DNA of 39,774 nucleotides from Gemmataceae bacterium (GTDB lineage Bacteria; Planctomycetota; Planctomycetia; Gemmatales; Gemmataceae): assembly GCA_019694755.1 (NCBI GenBank), contig JAIBBI010000033.1, forward strand, positions 1 to 39,774. Direction: 5' to 3'. This document shows, piece by piece, positions 7,914 to 15,442 of this stretch (within the stretch, counting starts at the first letter, position 1; each line of letters opens with the position of its first letter). The notes under the pieces are model-generated. The model was not told the origin of the DNA. It saw nothing but the letters and a program-made list of their open reading frames with translations, and searched no databases. The position numbers were made by a program, and so were the translations under genes.

Positions 7914-9395
7914 ATGGCCACCGACGCTTTCGCGGCCGAGCGGGCCCGCCTGCGGGATGAGTGCTTCGGCCGGCTGTTTCTCCCCGGCGGGCTGCCGCTC
8001 AACACCGACACCTACAAGCGAACGATGTGGTCGGCCGTGCCGGACCTCGCGGTCCTGCCCGCCGCGTACACGCTGACACTGCGCAAGGGGCTGACCGAGC
8101 CGGGGGCCGACGGCCGGCTGATCATGGCCGGGCACGAGGCCATGCTGGCCCAGTGGTTTCATCGACCGCTGCGACGCGGTGACGTGGAGCTGGCCCGGGC
8201 CTGGGCCGCGCGCGGCTCGGCCGTCGACGCGTTTCCTCATGCGGTTTGGGATGCACTGCTCACGTCCGCGCCGACCGGTGAAGTGTTCCTGCCCATCGAT
8301 ATCGATGGCTTCCCCGGCGGTCAGACGTTTCTGCCCGGGTTGCCGTGCCTCTCGCTCGAAGGGCCCGGCGGCCTGGTGTCGTATCTCGAACCCGCGATGT
8401 GCCGGTACTTCGCGCCGGTGCTGCAGGCGACCAAGGCCCGGCTCATGCGGCAGGCGACGCCGCGCGATGCCGAGTTCGGTCTGCGATCGGCATTCAACGA
8501 CATCGCCCATCTGGTGATGCTGCTCGCGCGTTACGTCGGCGGGTCTGATGGCCAGCCGCAGCTTACGTCGAGCGACCTGGCCGAGTTCCTTTACCCGGAG
8601 TTGTTCCGGTCTGTGGGCACGATCGGCCATGAGATGATGAGCGCGGGCCAGGCGCCCGGCAAGTCGCTTGCCGAGGCCGAGTACGAAATGATGGACCGGT
8701 TCGTGTCCGCCCACGGTCGGGCCGCGCTGCTGTGCGATCTGGTCGATGCCGAGTCGGTCGGCCTCGAGAACGCCATCCGCGTGATGAAGGCGCACCCGGG
8801 CAACACGGGAGTCGGCATCCGCGTTGACTCGGGCGACATCGCGGGGCAGTGCGTGCTGTACTACCGGCAGATGCAGGCGGCGGGCCTCGGCACGCGGACG
8901 ATCGTGTTCGAGGATGAGGTTACGCCCGAGACGGTCCGCGCGGTGTATGACCGCTTCCGCCGGGAGACCGGCGTCGAGCCGACGATGCTGTTTCCCGGCG
9001 CGGGTGGGTACTGGTGGCGGGCCGTGCATCGCGATACGGTGGCGGCGGCATTCAAGCGCAGCGCGACCGACGGCCGGCCGAACGTCAAGTTTTCCAACTC
9101 GCCCGGCAAGGAGTCGCTGGGCGGCCGGCTGCGTGTCTTCGCCGACGGCGACACGCTCGTCGTTGGGGATATCAGTGAGCCCGCGCCGGGTGAGCCGCTG
9201 TTCGTGCCGCTGGTCCGGCAGGGGCGCGTCGTGTACTCGGAGTCGTTTGCCGAGCAGGCCGAACGCGCTCGCCTGACGTGGGACCGCTATCGCAGAACGC
9301 GGCTCGCGCCGGGATTGCGGGCGACGATGGATCGGCTCAACGAACAACGGCGGGTGGAAGTGGCCGCGGCGCGGGCCCGCCTCGAAACGAAGTGA
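7914..9395 (+). CDS. pncB: Nicotinate phosphoribosyltransferase
   Basis: A 493-residue cytoplasmic enzyme of NAD salvage that joins nicotinate to PRPP, giving nicotinate mononucleotide with ATP hydrolysis. It shows 'NTDTYKRTMW' near the N-terminus, 'FNDIAHLVMLLARYVGG', 'VGTIGHEMM' (H239, the likely phosphorylated histidine), 'GVGIRVDSGDIAGQ' for phosphoribosyl binding, and 'VKFSNSPGKESLGG'. The open frame extends 21 codons upstream, but ATG 7914 has GAGG eleven bases before it and gives the expected N-terminus. It follows the GGDEF gene by one base. Confidence 0.9.
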   Translation: MATDAFAAERARLRDECFGRLFLPGGLPLNTDTYKRTMWSAVPDLAVLPAAYTLTLRKGLTEPGADGRLIMAGHEAMLAQWFHRPLRRGDVELARAWAARGSAVDAFPHAVWDALLTSAPTGEVFLPIDIDGFPGGQTFLPGLPCLSLEGPGGLVSYLEPAMCRYFAPVLQATKARLMRQATPRDAEFGLRSAFNDIAHLVMLLARYVGGSDGQPQLTSSDLAEFLYPELFRSVGTIGHEMMSAGQAPGKSLAEAEYEMMDRFVSAHGRAALLCDLVDAESVGLENAIRVMKAHPGNTGVGIRVDSGDIAGQCVLYYRQMQAAGLGTRTIVFEDEVTPETVRAVYDRFRRETGVEPTMLFPGAGGYWWRAVHRDTVAAAFKRSATDGRPNVKFSNSPGKESLGGRLRVFADGDTLVVGDISEPAPGEPLFVPLVRQGRVVYSESFAEQAERARLTWDRYRRTRLAPGLRATMDRLNEQRRVEVAAARARLETK

Positions 9396-9396
9396 A

Positions 9397-10185
9397 TCAG
9401 CCCGACCAGTACCAACGTGCGACGATAATGAATGCGACGATCGCTGCGCTGACCTGCGTGGTCGTGGCGCGACGGCGCGGCGCAACCCGCCCGGCACGCC
9501 AGCGCGGGCGCGCCACGGCACGGCGCGATTCCTGAAGCCGGTCGAATAGGACCGCCCGGCCTTCGCGCCAGTCGTCGCGCAGCAACTCCCGGCGGGCGAA
9601 GCTCAACTCGCTGAGGGTGACGAGGCCGGGCCGACCGCGGGCCAGCGCGACGACTGCGCCGCCCGGCCCCTCTTCGGGCAGCGCGGCCTCCAGTTGCCGG
9701 AGGGCCGCGACGACGCGGATCCACTCGACGCGGGTCATGGCCGCGAGGTCGGCATGGGCGAGCAGTTCGCCGGCCGCGTCCCAATGTCTCAGCAGCGCGC
9801 GGGCCCGGACGAGGTCGCGATACAACCGCCGACGCGGTGAGATCGGTCGGGCGGGTGACACGCTCGCCATCGGTCGCACAACCGATGGTTCGTCCTCGAC
9901 CACCTCGAACAGGTCCGGCGCGGGTACGACTTGGGGCAGCGGCGGCGGTGTGGGCGCGGGCGGGGCCGCGTGTGCGCCGTACGCGGCGGCCAGGCGATTC
10001 AACGCTTCGGTGACTTCCTGCGGGTAGACGAGTTGATACTGGCGGAGGGCCGCGCTGCGCTCGATGACAGCCGCCTCGACCTCGGCAGCGGATGCCCCCG
10101 GCGGCACACCGAGCAGCGCGGCCGCGTCCGGCGGCCACTCGGTGTCGGCCGGCAACTGAAGCGCGGCAAGAATCAGCGGGTGCAT
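9397..10185 (-). CDS. Tail-anchored protein with J-domain-like N-terminus (no HPD)
   Basis: A 262-residue protein I do not recognise as a named family. Residues ~20-70 ('LLGVPPGASAAEVEAAVIERSAAL') resemble a degenerate J-domain or planctomycete J-like helical module: the 'LGV..GAS..EVE.A' rhythm is there, but the HPD tripeptide needed to stimulate DnaK is absent. A Pro-rich linker (~75-95) and an Ala/Arg-rich helical middle follow. A single hydrophobic segment ends the chain (~246-260), with only a few residues after it, as in tail-anchored proteins. GGAG lies upstream of ATG 10185. It converges with pncB with one base between stops. Confidence 0.6.
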   Translation of the reverse strand: MHPLILAALQLPADTEWPPDAAALLGVPPGASAAEVEAAVIERSAALRQYQLVYPQEVTEALNRLAAAYGAHAAPPAPTPPPLPQVVPAPDLFEVVEDEPSVVRPMASVSPARPISPRRRLYRDLVRARALLRHWDAAGELLAHADLAAMTRVEWIRVVAALRQLEAALPEEGPGGAVVALARGRPGLVTLSELSFARRELLRDDWREGRAVLFDRLQESRRAVARPRWRAGRVAPRRRATTTQVSAAIVAFIIVARWYWSG

Positions 10186-10443
10186 CCAGAATCTCCGCCC
10201 GTCATGGTATCACGAGCCCGGCACGGATTGATTTCATTTCATTTCATTTCACACACACCCGTTTCGTTTCACGGGTTGGATCACGGTGATGCGCGGGACC
10301 TTAAGATGTTGATTGACAGGCAGTTGCGGGGACAACGGGGTTCGGGAGTCGCGAATCGGGAATCGGGAAGACTGCCAATGTGGCAGGCAAAATGGAGGTC
10401 GGAGGTCGGAGGTCAGGGGTCTGAAGGGGGGCCGGGTGTCATC
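10186..10443. repeat. Low-complexity intergenic repeats
   Basis: No gene is supported from 10186 to 10624. ATTTC is repeated four times in tandem at 10231-10250, followed by CA repeats and two GTTTC units. From about 10340 to 10430 there are degenerate purine-rich tandem units (AATCGGG and GGTCGGA classes) and a small TGCCA-ATG-TGGCA hairpin at about 10375-10387. The AATCGGG class recurs in reverse orientation near 15525-15545 inside the MoxR cluster, so this is a genome-wide repeat type rather than unique DNA. Confidence 0.6.
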
Positions 10444-10520
10444 GTAGCGGCATTCGCCAGAATGCCGATGGACCCGCGTTGGCGTTGATGCATCGGCCGT
10501 ATTCTGGCGAATACGGCTAC
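10444..10520. repeat. REPIN-like element, copy 1
   Basis: This 77-base element is made of two inverted arms. The left arm is GTAG, an 8-bp stem CGGCATTC/GAATGCCG and a GCCA loop (10444-10467). The right arm, read on the minus strand, is GTAG, stem CCGTATTC/GAATACGG and loop GCCA (10497-10520). A 5' GTAG followed by a short hairpin, present as an inverted pair, is the architecture of REP doublets (REPINs) mobilised by RAYT transposases. It lies just upstream of the small membrane protein gene at 10625. Confidence 0.8.
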
Positions 10521-10624
10521 GGGTGGGATGGGTTCTTGAGTGGTGCGGACGCTCGATGTACCATGGGAAGCGAGGTCGCACGGCGCGCTCTGATCGGCGA
10601 TTCGGCGAGAGGAGATGGCCAGCG

Positions 10625-10948
10625 ATGATACAAGCCCACGGACCGCCGTCGCCCATAGCCTGGTGCTTCGGTGGCTTCCTGTTTCCCGTGATCATCCTGG
10701 CGATTGGTTTGACGTTTGAACGGGGCCAAGTGCCGGAGGAGGCCGATCTCGCAGCAGTTTGGATGCGTCCCGACACGCTCAGTTACATTGTCGGCGGGCT
10801 TGCATTGGGCCATGCGGTCGGAGCGGCGCTGGCTTTGGCGCGGTGGCCCGCCCGGAGTTGGGTTTGGCTGGCTACGATGGCACAACTGGCGTGTACGCTT
10901 TACGCGGCACCACTTGCGGTGATGGCTGTGCGTGGGACTTGGCTGTGA
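10625..10948 (+). CDS. Small three-helix membrane protein, hypothetical
   Basis: A 107-residue protein with three hydrophobic segments (~11-28 'AWCFGGFLFPVIILAIGL', ~55-73 and ~82-101) and a short acidic stretch (ERGQVPEEADL) between the first two. It is likely an inner-membrane protein of unknown role. The frame is open upstream, but ATG 10625 is preceded by GGAG at 10611-10614 and starts just before the first helix. No family is recognised. It stands alone between a REPIN and another hypothetical gene. Confidence 0.55.
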   Translation: MIQAHGPPSPIAWCFGGFLFPVIILAIGLTFERGQVPEEADLAAVWMRPDTLSYIVGGLALGHAVGAALALARWPARSWVWLATMAQLACTLYAAPLAVMAVRGTWL

Positions 10949-11131
10949 CGCTGGTCCGCGATTTCCCGCGACCGGTCCGTCGCGTGGAGGGTGGCTGGCT
11001 GGCTAGACCGCGACGAGTGCTATGTCGGCCATCGTCGGTAGTTTAGATTGGTGGCAACTCCGCTCAACGGATAATGCCGACGGGCGGTTTGCGGAATTGC
11101 GAAAGGGACCCATTACCCAACACAAGACGAT
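10949..11131. other. Intergenic spacer, nothing recognised
   Basis: 183 bases between two hypothetical genes. Short overlapping open frames are present on both strands but lack start signals and protein-like composition. No repeat, hairpin or promoter stands out. Confidence 0.4.
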
Positions 11132-11668
11132 ATGTACCCCACCGCTGCGGAATGCCACAAAGATGCCTGCTCGAGCGGCGAGCAAATGCTCTCCCGGGTG
11201 TTGCGGCGATGGCTTGCTGAACCTCATGGATTCATTGACGAGAACACCAGCAACTATCGCAAGCTCTGCATTCTGTTGATGTTCCTCGTTGATTCGATTT
11301 TGGATCGGTCGCCCGACGCTACTTTGCACGAATTCTGGTGCGACGGCGTCGAACTAGTTGACTGGAAAATCCATGAGGGCAGCTACTCCTTCGGAGGGGC
11401 TTGCATCTATTCCGACCGCCAATGCAACTCGATGTGGCTCGCGCCGTTCCGGCTCGAGTTGACGTATGCGGAGTCCGGCGACGTCCCTTCTGCAGTGCGG
11501 CTGCGACTGGGACACAAGTCTCAGGACGGCGATCGAATCTGCAAACGCTACAAGTGCGGGCACCAGTATCGACTGCATGACATGGCGGCCGAACTCTACG
11601 AATCGCATCCGTCTGATGACGATCAGTGGGCGGCAGTTGTCGACATCGACCCCTATGTGAGCGAGTAA
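11132..11668 (+). CDS. Hypothetical soluble protein
   Basis: A 178-residue protein with balanced composition, unlike the Arg/Pro-rich shadow frames around it: 'KLCILLMFLVDSILDRSPDA', 'LVDWKIHEGSYSFGGACIYSD', 'MWLAPFRLELTYAES' and 'AVVDIDPYVSE'. Alternating beta segments suggest a small alpha/beta protein, and there is no signal peptide. I do not recognise the family. The start at 11132 lacks a clear ribosome site; an internal ATG at residue 19 is possible. Its base composition is visibly less GC-rich than its neighbours, and it is flanked by repeats, which hints at acquired DNA. Confidence 0.55.
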   Translation: MYPTAAECHKDACSSGEQMLSRVLRRWLAEPHGFIDENTSNYRKLCILLMFLVDSILDRSPDATLHEFWCDGVELVDWKIHEGSYSFGGACIYSDRQCNSMWLAPFRLELTYAESGDVPSAVRLRLGHKSQDGDRICKRYKCGHQYRLHDMAAELYESHPSDDDQWAAVVDIDPYVSE

Positions 11669-11723
11669 CGAATCGATGCACGGGGACCTGCGGCGCGGCG
11701 TCGGCTACGAAGTGGGCCTTCAT

Positions 11724-11838
11724 GTAGCGGCATTCGCCAGAATGCCGACGGACCCACGCCGGCGGTCACGCATCTGTTACGAGCGTTGCGGTGTCGCGCG
11801 GCGTGACTCCTCGGCCGTATTCTGGCGAATACGGCTAC
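11724..11838. repeat. REPIN-like element, copy 2 (long spacer)
   Basis: Same arms as copy 1: GTAG with stem CGGCATTC/GAATGCCG (11724-11747), and the inverted arm with stem CCGTATTC/GAATACGG ending in CTAC (11815-11838). The spacer between arms is 67 bases instead of about 30, so the arms are conserved while the interior is not. It lies 35 bases before copy 3, in the same orientation. Confidence 0.8.
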
Positions 11839-11873
11839 GGCATCGCGAGTACGGCGACGCTGCGAGCGTTCTT

Positions 11874-11950
11874 GTAGCGGCATTCGCCAGAATGCCGACA
11901 GACCCGCGCCGGCTTCCACGCACCGGCCGTATTCTGGCGAATACGGCTAC
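11874..11950. repeat. REPIN-like element, copy 3
   Basis: A 77-base element with the same two arms (11874-11897 and 11927-11950) and a spacer length equal to copy 1. Together with copy 2 it forms a tandem pair in the gene-free stretch between the hypothetical gene ending at 11668 and the tRNA. No coding frame in 11669-12227 is convincing. Confidence 0.8.
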
Positions 11951-12074
11951 GGGCTGTCGCGAACGGGTACGAGTCGCGCGAATACTGCGGCACCTGCTAC
12001 GGACGATGTGGAGCGCTTTCAACCAGCGGGACGCGTCGCCATAAAGCCCATGATCTTCGCCGCAAGATTGAATG

Positions 12075-12104
12075 TAGACAAGCGGTATTGTCCCGTATTA
12101 CAAT
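12075..12104 (+). promoter_or_regulatory. Candidate promoter upstream of the tRNA
   Basis: TAGACA (12075-12080) and TACAAT (12099-12104) are separated by 18 bases and resemble sigma-70 -35/-10 boxes, in a locally AT-rich patch. Transcription would start roughly 110 bases before the mature tRNA, leaving a 5' leader for RNase P. This is pattern matching only. Confidence 0.3.
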
Positions 12105-12227
12105 CGCGAGGCGGGCAGCCCGCTGAGGCTCCGTCAGATCATTGTGTTCGATGCGGCCACGGCTCGTTTTCTGAAGGAAGGGAGGTAGCGATGATACGCG
12201 GCGACATACGTCGGTTCATCTGCACGA

Positions 12228-12300
12228 CCTCCCGTAGCTCAGTGGCGAGAGCGTGGGCCTTATAAGCCCGTGGTCGCGGGTTCGATTCCCGCCGGGAGGA
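12228..12300 (+). tRNA. tRNA-Ile (anticodon UAU)
   Basis: A complete 73-base cloverleaf. The acceptor stem CCTCCCG/CGGGAGG is fully paired with discriminator A. The D stem is GCTC/GAGC, the anticodon stem TGGGC/GCCCG, and the T arm GCGGG-TTCGATT-CCCGC; the variable loop is five bases. The anticodon loop is CTTATAA, so after U33 the anticodon is TAT (12261-12263), which reads AUA. CCA is not encoded. Most bacteria read AUA with a CAU anticodon modified to lysidine, so a UAU isoleucine tRNA is less usual. Confidence 0.92.
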
Positions 12301-12303
12301 CTG

Positions 12304-12324
12304 ACTTGTCGCAACGCGGCAAGT
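12304..12324 (+). terminator. Hairpin just after the tRNA
   Basis: ACTTGTCG and its partner (one G-U pair) form an 8-bp stem around a 5-base loop, three bases after the tRNA 3' end. There is no immediate T-run. It may aid 3' processing or termination; support is weak. Confidence 0.35.
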
Positions 12325-12439
12325 GGACCTGTCTTCTCGTACTCCTCGGCGGACTCGGCGGCTGAACTCCACTTCCCTGCCTTCCTGCTGTTTTTCTCCT
12401 CTTCCTTTCGGGCCTCTGTGGCTCACTGCTTTGCCTCTG

Positions 12440-12445
12440 TATAAT
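12440..12445 (+). promoter_or_regulatory. Consensus -10 box upstream of the ABC ATPase
   Basis: A perfect TATAAT lies 35 bases before the ATG at 12481, in an AT/pyrimidine-rich patch unusual for this GC-rich window. The -35 region (TGTGGC at 17-base spacing) is poor. GGGGA at 12472-12476 is a good ribosome site for the downstream gene. Confidence 0.45.
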
Positions 12446-12480
12446 TACGTATCACGTTTCCGTTTCTCGTCGGGGAACCG

Positions 12481-13209
12481 ATGGAACCGTTGGTGCGGCT
12501 TGACAATGTGGCGGTGGAGTTTCGCGGGCTTCCCGTGCTGCGCGGCGTGACCACGGCCATTGCCTCGGGCTGCATCACCGCCCTGATCGGGCTTAACGGC
12601 TCGGGCAAGACCACGCTCCTACGCACTATCCTGGGCGAGGTGCCGCACGCCGGGCGGATCAGCTTTCGCGGCGGGGCCCGGCCCGTGACCGGCTACGTGC
12701 CGCAGCGGCTGGTCATCGATTCCCGCATGCCGCTCACGGTCCGCGACGTGTTCGCGCTCGCGCTCCAGCGTCGGCCGATCTTTCTCGGCGTGTCGCCGGC
12801 CGCGCTGGCCAAGACCCGGGAGCTTCTCGCGCGGGTGTTCCGCCGGGAGGTCGAGGCGATCCTCGATCGGCCGGTGGACAAGCTGTCCGGCGGCGAGTTG
12901 CAGCGGGTGCTGCTCGCGCTGGCGCTCGAGCCCGCGCCGCAGTTGCTGCTGCTCGACGAGCCGGCCGCGGGGATCGACTTCCACGATCAGGATCACTTCT
13001 ACGACTTGATCTGCCGGTTCAACCGGGAGCTGGGAATTGCCGTGGTGCTGGTGTCGCACGACACGCACATGGTGACCCGGCACGCCGACCGGGTGCTGTG
13101 CCTGAAAGACGGCCGTATCCAGTGCGAGGGCCATCCGGGCGAAGTGCTCTCGGAAAAGGGCCTCGCCGCCGTCTTCGGCGACAAGGCCGCTTTTCATCAT
13201 CATCACTAG
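12481..13209 (+). CDS. Metal-type ABC transporter ATP-binding protein
   Basis: A 242-residue ATPase with Walker A 'GLNGSGKTT' (K43), signature 'LSGGELQRVLLALAL', Walker B 'LLLLDEPAAGID' and switch histidine in 'VSHDTHMV'. Overall it resembles the ZnuC/MntB-like group (COG1121) that powers zinc or manganese import. The chain ends 'AAFHHHH', a His-rich tail that could touch metal. No permease or solute-binding gene is adjacent, so the partners must be elsewhere or the assignment is incomplete. It converges on the DUF1264 gene with three bases between the stops. Confidence 0.85.
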   Translation: MEPLVRLDNVAVEFRGLPVLRGVTTAIASGCITALIGLNGSGKTTLLRTILGEVPHAGRISFRGGARPVTGYVPQRLVIDSRMPLTVRDVFALALQRRPIFLGVSPAALAKTRELLARVFRREVEAILDRPVDKLSGGELQRVLLALALEPAPQLLLLDEPAAGIDFHDQDHFYDLICRFNRELGIAVVLVSHDTHMVTRHADRVLCLKDGRIQCEGHPGEVLSEKGLAAVFGDKAAFHHHH

Positions 13210-13212
13210 ACG

Positions 13213-13902
13213 TTACTTCTTCTTCGGCACGTCCGGGCCGTTGTCGGTCCACATGCGGCCGATGTAGTTCATGTCTTTCGGCAGGCTGACCTGCGGCGGC
13301 TCCATCTTGAACTGCTCGATCCGCTTCTTGCGCACGGCCGCGGTGCTGATGCCGAACTCCTTGTCGCGGGCGGCCACGACTTTTTCATCCGCCTGACCGT
13401 CGCCCATGAGCGACCAGATCAGCATCGGCTCGCCCATCGGGATCTTCGTCGACGGGTCGGGCCAGGTGTGCCAGGCCTTGCCCCAGGTCTTGAGGACGTA
13501 GGACATGAACTTGTGTTCTTCGGTTTCGTTCATGCCCGGGGCGATCAGGCCGCCGGCGAGGACTTCGTAGGTGTGCGGGTGCCAGAGGCGCTTTTCTTCG
13601 TCGGGCAGGCCCTGGTACAGTTCGTCGGTGATGAGGTATTCGATGCCGATGAGCTTGGCGGTCGGGCCGGTGCCGTCGTACAGCGTGCACTGGTGGACGC
13701 CTTCGCCCTGGCCCACGCAGTAGTGCTGGGTGGTGAACTGAATCTTGGGGTTCTTCTTGAACATGTGGATGCCGCAGAAGTGCGCGTGCGGCACGGCCAT
13801 CGGGCCGTTCCCGGCGTGGCGTTTCGTCTGCGTGTCGTCGGCCCCGGCGGTCCCGGCGGCCGCGATCAGACCGAGCGAAGCGAGCATATCCCGGCGGTTC
13901 AT
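13213..13902 (-). CDS. Exported DUF1264 protein
   Basis: A 229-residue protein matching DUF1264 (PF06884), related to plant oil-body-associated proteins and bacterial outer-membrane or secreted proteins of unknown function. Visible family blocks are 'HFCGIHMFKKNP', 'QHYCVGQGEGVHQCTLYDG', 'LIGIEYLITDELYQGLP', 'LWHPHTYEVLAGGLIAPGM' and 'WGKAWHTWPDP'. The N-terminus 'MNRRDMLASLGLIAAAGTAGA' looks like a Tat or Sec signal. The frame is open 41 codons upstream, but ATG 13902 has GGAG 9-12 bases before it. No enzymatic activity is known for the family. Confidence 0.85.
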   Translation of the reverse strand: MNRRDMLASLGLIAAAGTAGADDTQTKRHAGNGPMAVPHAHFCGIHMFKKNPKIQFTTQHYCVGQGEGVHQCTLYDGTGPTAKLIGIEYLITDELYQGLPDEEKRLWHPHTYEVLAGGLIAPGMNETEEHKFMSYVLKTWGKAWHTWPDPSTKIPMGEPMLIWSLMGDGQADEKVVAARDKEFGISTAAVRKKRIEQFKMEPPQVSLPKDMNYIGRMWTDNGPDVPKKK

Positions 13903-14048
13903 CGAATCGGCTCCTGGAGAGTAAGGAACGCTGTTATTGTGTGAGTTGCGGGCCGGGCCGGCGCACCTTTTTCGCCGAAAACAGTGGCTTCCCGGCGGCC
14001 GGTCCTGCATAATGCCCCGCGTCACTTCTCACCCCGAGGACCCGTCCC

Positions 14049-14870
14049 ATGAAGTTCCCCCTGGGCGCGATGACGCTGGGCGATGTGCTCGACCGCGCGC
14101 TGAAACTCATGCTCGGCAGGCTGCCGCTCTTCCTGGGCATCAACGCCCTGATGTGGTCGCCGCTGCTCGTCTTCAACCTCATCCTGCCGTTCATGCTCCG
14201 TGGTATCGGTGGCGCGGCCGAGGCGGCCGGAGTTATCGGCGCCCTGCTCCTCCTGCTCTTCTGCGGCATCTTCCTGGTGCCGCTGGCCAACGCGGCGAGC
14301 CTCACCGTCGCGATCAATGAATACCTCGACCGCCCGACCGACTTCAACTCCGCCATCCAGACGGGCTTCCGCCACCTGCCGAGCCTGATCGGCACGGCAT
14401 TCCTTACTTCGCTGATCACCACGGTGGGCTACTTGATGTGCCTCGCGCCGGGCCTGTACTTTGCCGCGACGTACTTCATTACGAGCCAGATTGTCGTGGC
14501 CGAGTCGAAGGCGATGATGCCCGCGATGTCGCGAAGCAGCCAACTGGTCACCGGCCACCGCTGGCGTGCGCTCGGCCTGTTCATCATTGTCTCGATCATC
14601 ACGCAGGTGTTGTCGATGATCGTCGTGCTGCCGCTCGCCAAGTTCCTGCCGGCCCAGGAAGTGGTGATGACCGATCGAGGCTTCAACGTGCTCCATCACC
14701 CGCTTAATGCCGCGCTGCAGAACATCATGACGTTTCCGATCCAGGTGGTTTTCGGGGCGTACATGTCGATCTGTGCGACGTTGTTCTACCTCGACCTGCG
14801 GATCCGGAAGGAAGGCCTGGACCTGCAGATCGCCGCGGAGCAGATGAAGGCCGAGGGCGGCGGCTCGTGA
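14049..14870 (+). CDS. Multi-pass membrane protein of the MoxR cluster
   Basis: A 273-residue protein with about six hydrophobic segments, for example ~30-52 ('INALMWSPLLVFNLILPFML'), ~65-90, ~120-145, ~175-200 and ~225-250. It resembles DUF975/'glycerophosphodiester phosphodiesterase membrane domain'-type proteins often found at the head of planctomycete MoxR-DUF58 clusters. The motif 'GDVLDRALKLMLGRLPLFLG' near the N-terminus is typical. The stop overlaps the GTG of the DUF4129 gene. Its role is unknown, probably structural in the same membrane complex. Confidence 0.7.
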   Translation: MKFPLGAMTLGDVLDRALKLMLGRLPLFLGINALMWSPLLVFNLILPFMLRGIGGAAEAAGVIGALLLLLFCGIFLVPLANAASLTVAINEYLDRPTDFNSAIQTGFRHLPSLIGTAFLTSLITTVGYLMCLAPGLYFAATYFITSQIVVAESKAMMPAMSRSSQLVTGHRWRALGLFIIVSIITQVLSMIVVLPLAKFLPAQEVVMTDRGFNVLHHPLNAALQNIMTFPIQVVFGAYMSICATLFYLDLRIRKEGLDLQIAAEQMKAEGGGS

Positions 14871-15442
14871 CCGTCCCGGCGGAAGCGGTGCGGGCGAAGT
14901 CGGCCGACGTCTTCGCCCGGCCCGAGTTCAACCCCGAGGCCAACGCCCTGAACTTCGACTGGGTCGCGAAGTTCTTCCGCTGGCTCGGCACGCTGTCGTC
15001 CAACGCGCCGGGCCTGTACTGGGTGATCCTGATCTCCTGCATCGCCCTGCTCGTCGTGCTGGTCGCGCACTTGAGCTACACGGTGTACCGCGCCCTGACG
15101 TACCGGACCGAGACGGCCTCGGCCGCGCGGGCCGAACGTCTGCGGCGCTCCGCGGCGTTCTTCGCGCAGGCCGAGCAGCACGCGAATGCGGGAGCGTTTA
15201 CCGAGGCGATCCGCCACCTGTTCCTCGCGCTGGTCTTCCGGTTCGACGAAGCCGGGCGCGTCGCGCTGCGGCCCGGGGCGACCAACCGCGAGTACCTGAT
15301 CAACCTCGAAGCCGACCCGCGCGTCCACGACGCCCTCGGCCGCTACGTCGATCTGCTCGACGACTACTGGTATGCGCGACGGGAGGCATCGCAGCCGCAA
15401 TATGCCGAGTGCCGGGGGATTTATGACAGGGTGACCGGGTGA
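14867..15442 (+). CDS. DUF4129 domain membrane protein
   Basis: A 191-residue single-pass protein. A helix lies at ~50-72 ('LYWVILISCIALLVVLVAHL'). The cytoplasmic C-terminal half carries the DUF4129 pattern: 'HANAGAFTEAIRHLFLALVFRFDEAG' and 'NREYLINLEADP'. DUF4129 proteins accompany MoxR/DUF58 gene sets. GTG 14867 overlaps the preceding stop (GTGA). The final residues (DRVTG) and the stop are encoded by the first units of a degenerate GGTGACA repeat array, so the C-terminus may have been altered by repeat expansion. Confidence 0.8.
   Translation: MTVPAEAVRAKSADVFARPEFNPEANALNFDWVAKFFRWLGTLSSNAPGLYWVILISCIALLVVLVAHLSYTVYRALTYRTETASAARAERLRRSAAFFAQAEQHANAGAFTEAIRHLFLALVFRFDEAGRVALRPGATNREYLINLEADPRVHDALGRYVDLLDDYWYARREASQPQYAECRGIYDRVTG

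Noticed and set aside
7791-9521. A 576-codon leftward open frame
   Set aside because: Opposite the well-supported nicotinate phosphoribosyltransferase gene and His/Arg/Pro-rich.
10444-11950. REPIN hairpins as a CRISPR array
   Set aside because: Repeats are inverted pairs at irregular spacing, not direct repeats with uniform spacers, and no cas gene is present.
12008-12265. Small open frame running into the tRNA
   Set aside because: It overlaps the tRNA, has no ribosome site and no recognisable protein pattern.
9397-12300. Defence or toxin system in the hypothetical island
   Set aside because: No nuclease, helicase, ATPase or immunity motif is visible in the two hypothetical proteins; position beside a tRNA alone is not evidence.
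13193-13206. His-run at the end of the ABC ATPase as a vector-derived tag
   Set aside because: Only four histidines encoded by mixed CAT/CAC codons, with natural flanking sequence and no linker; likely native.
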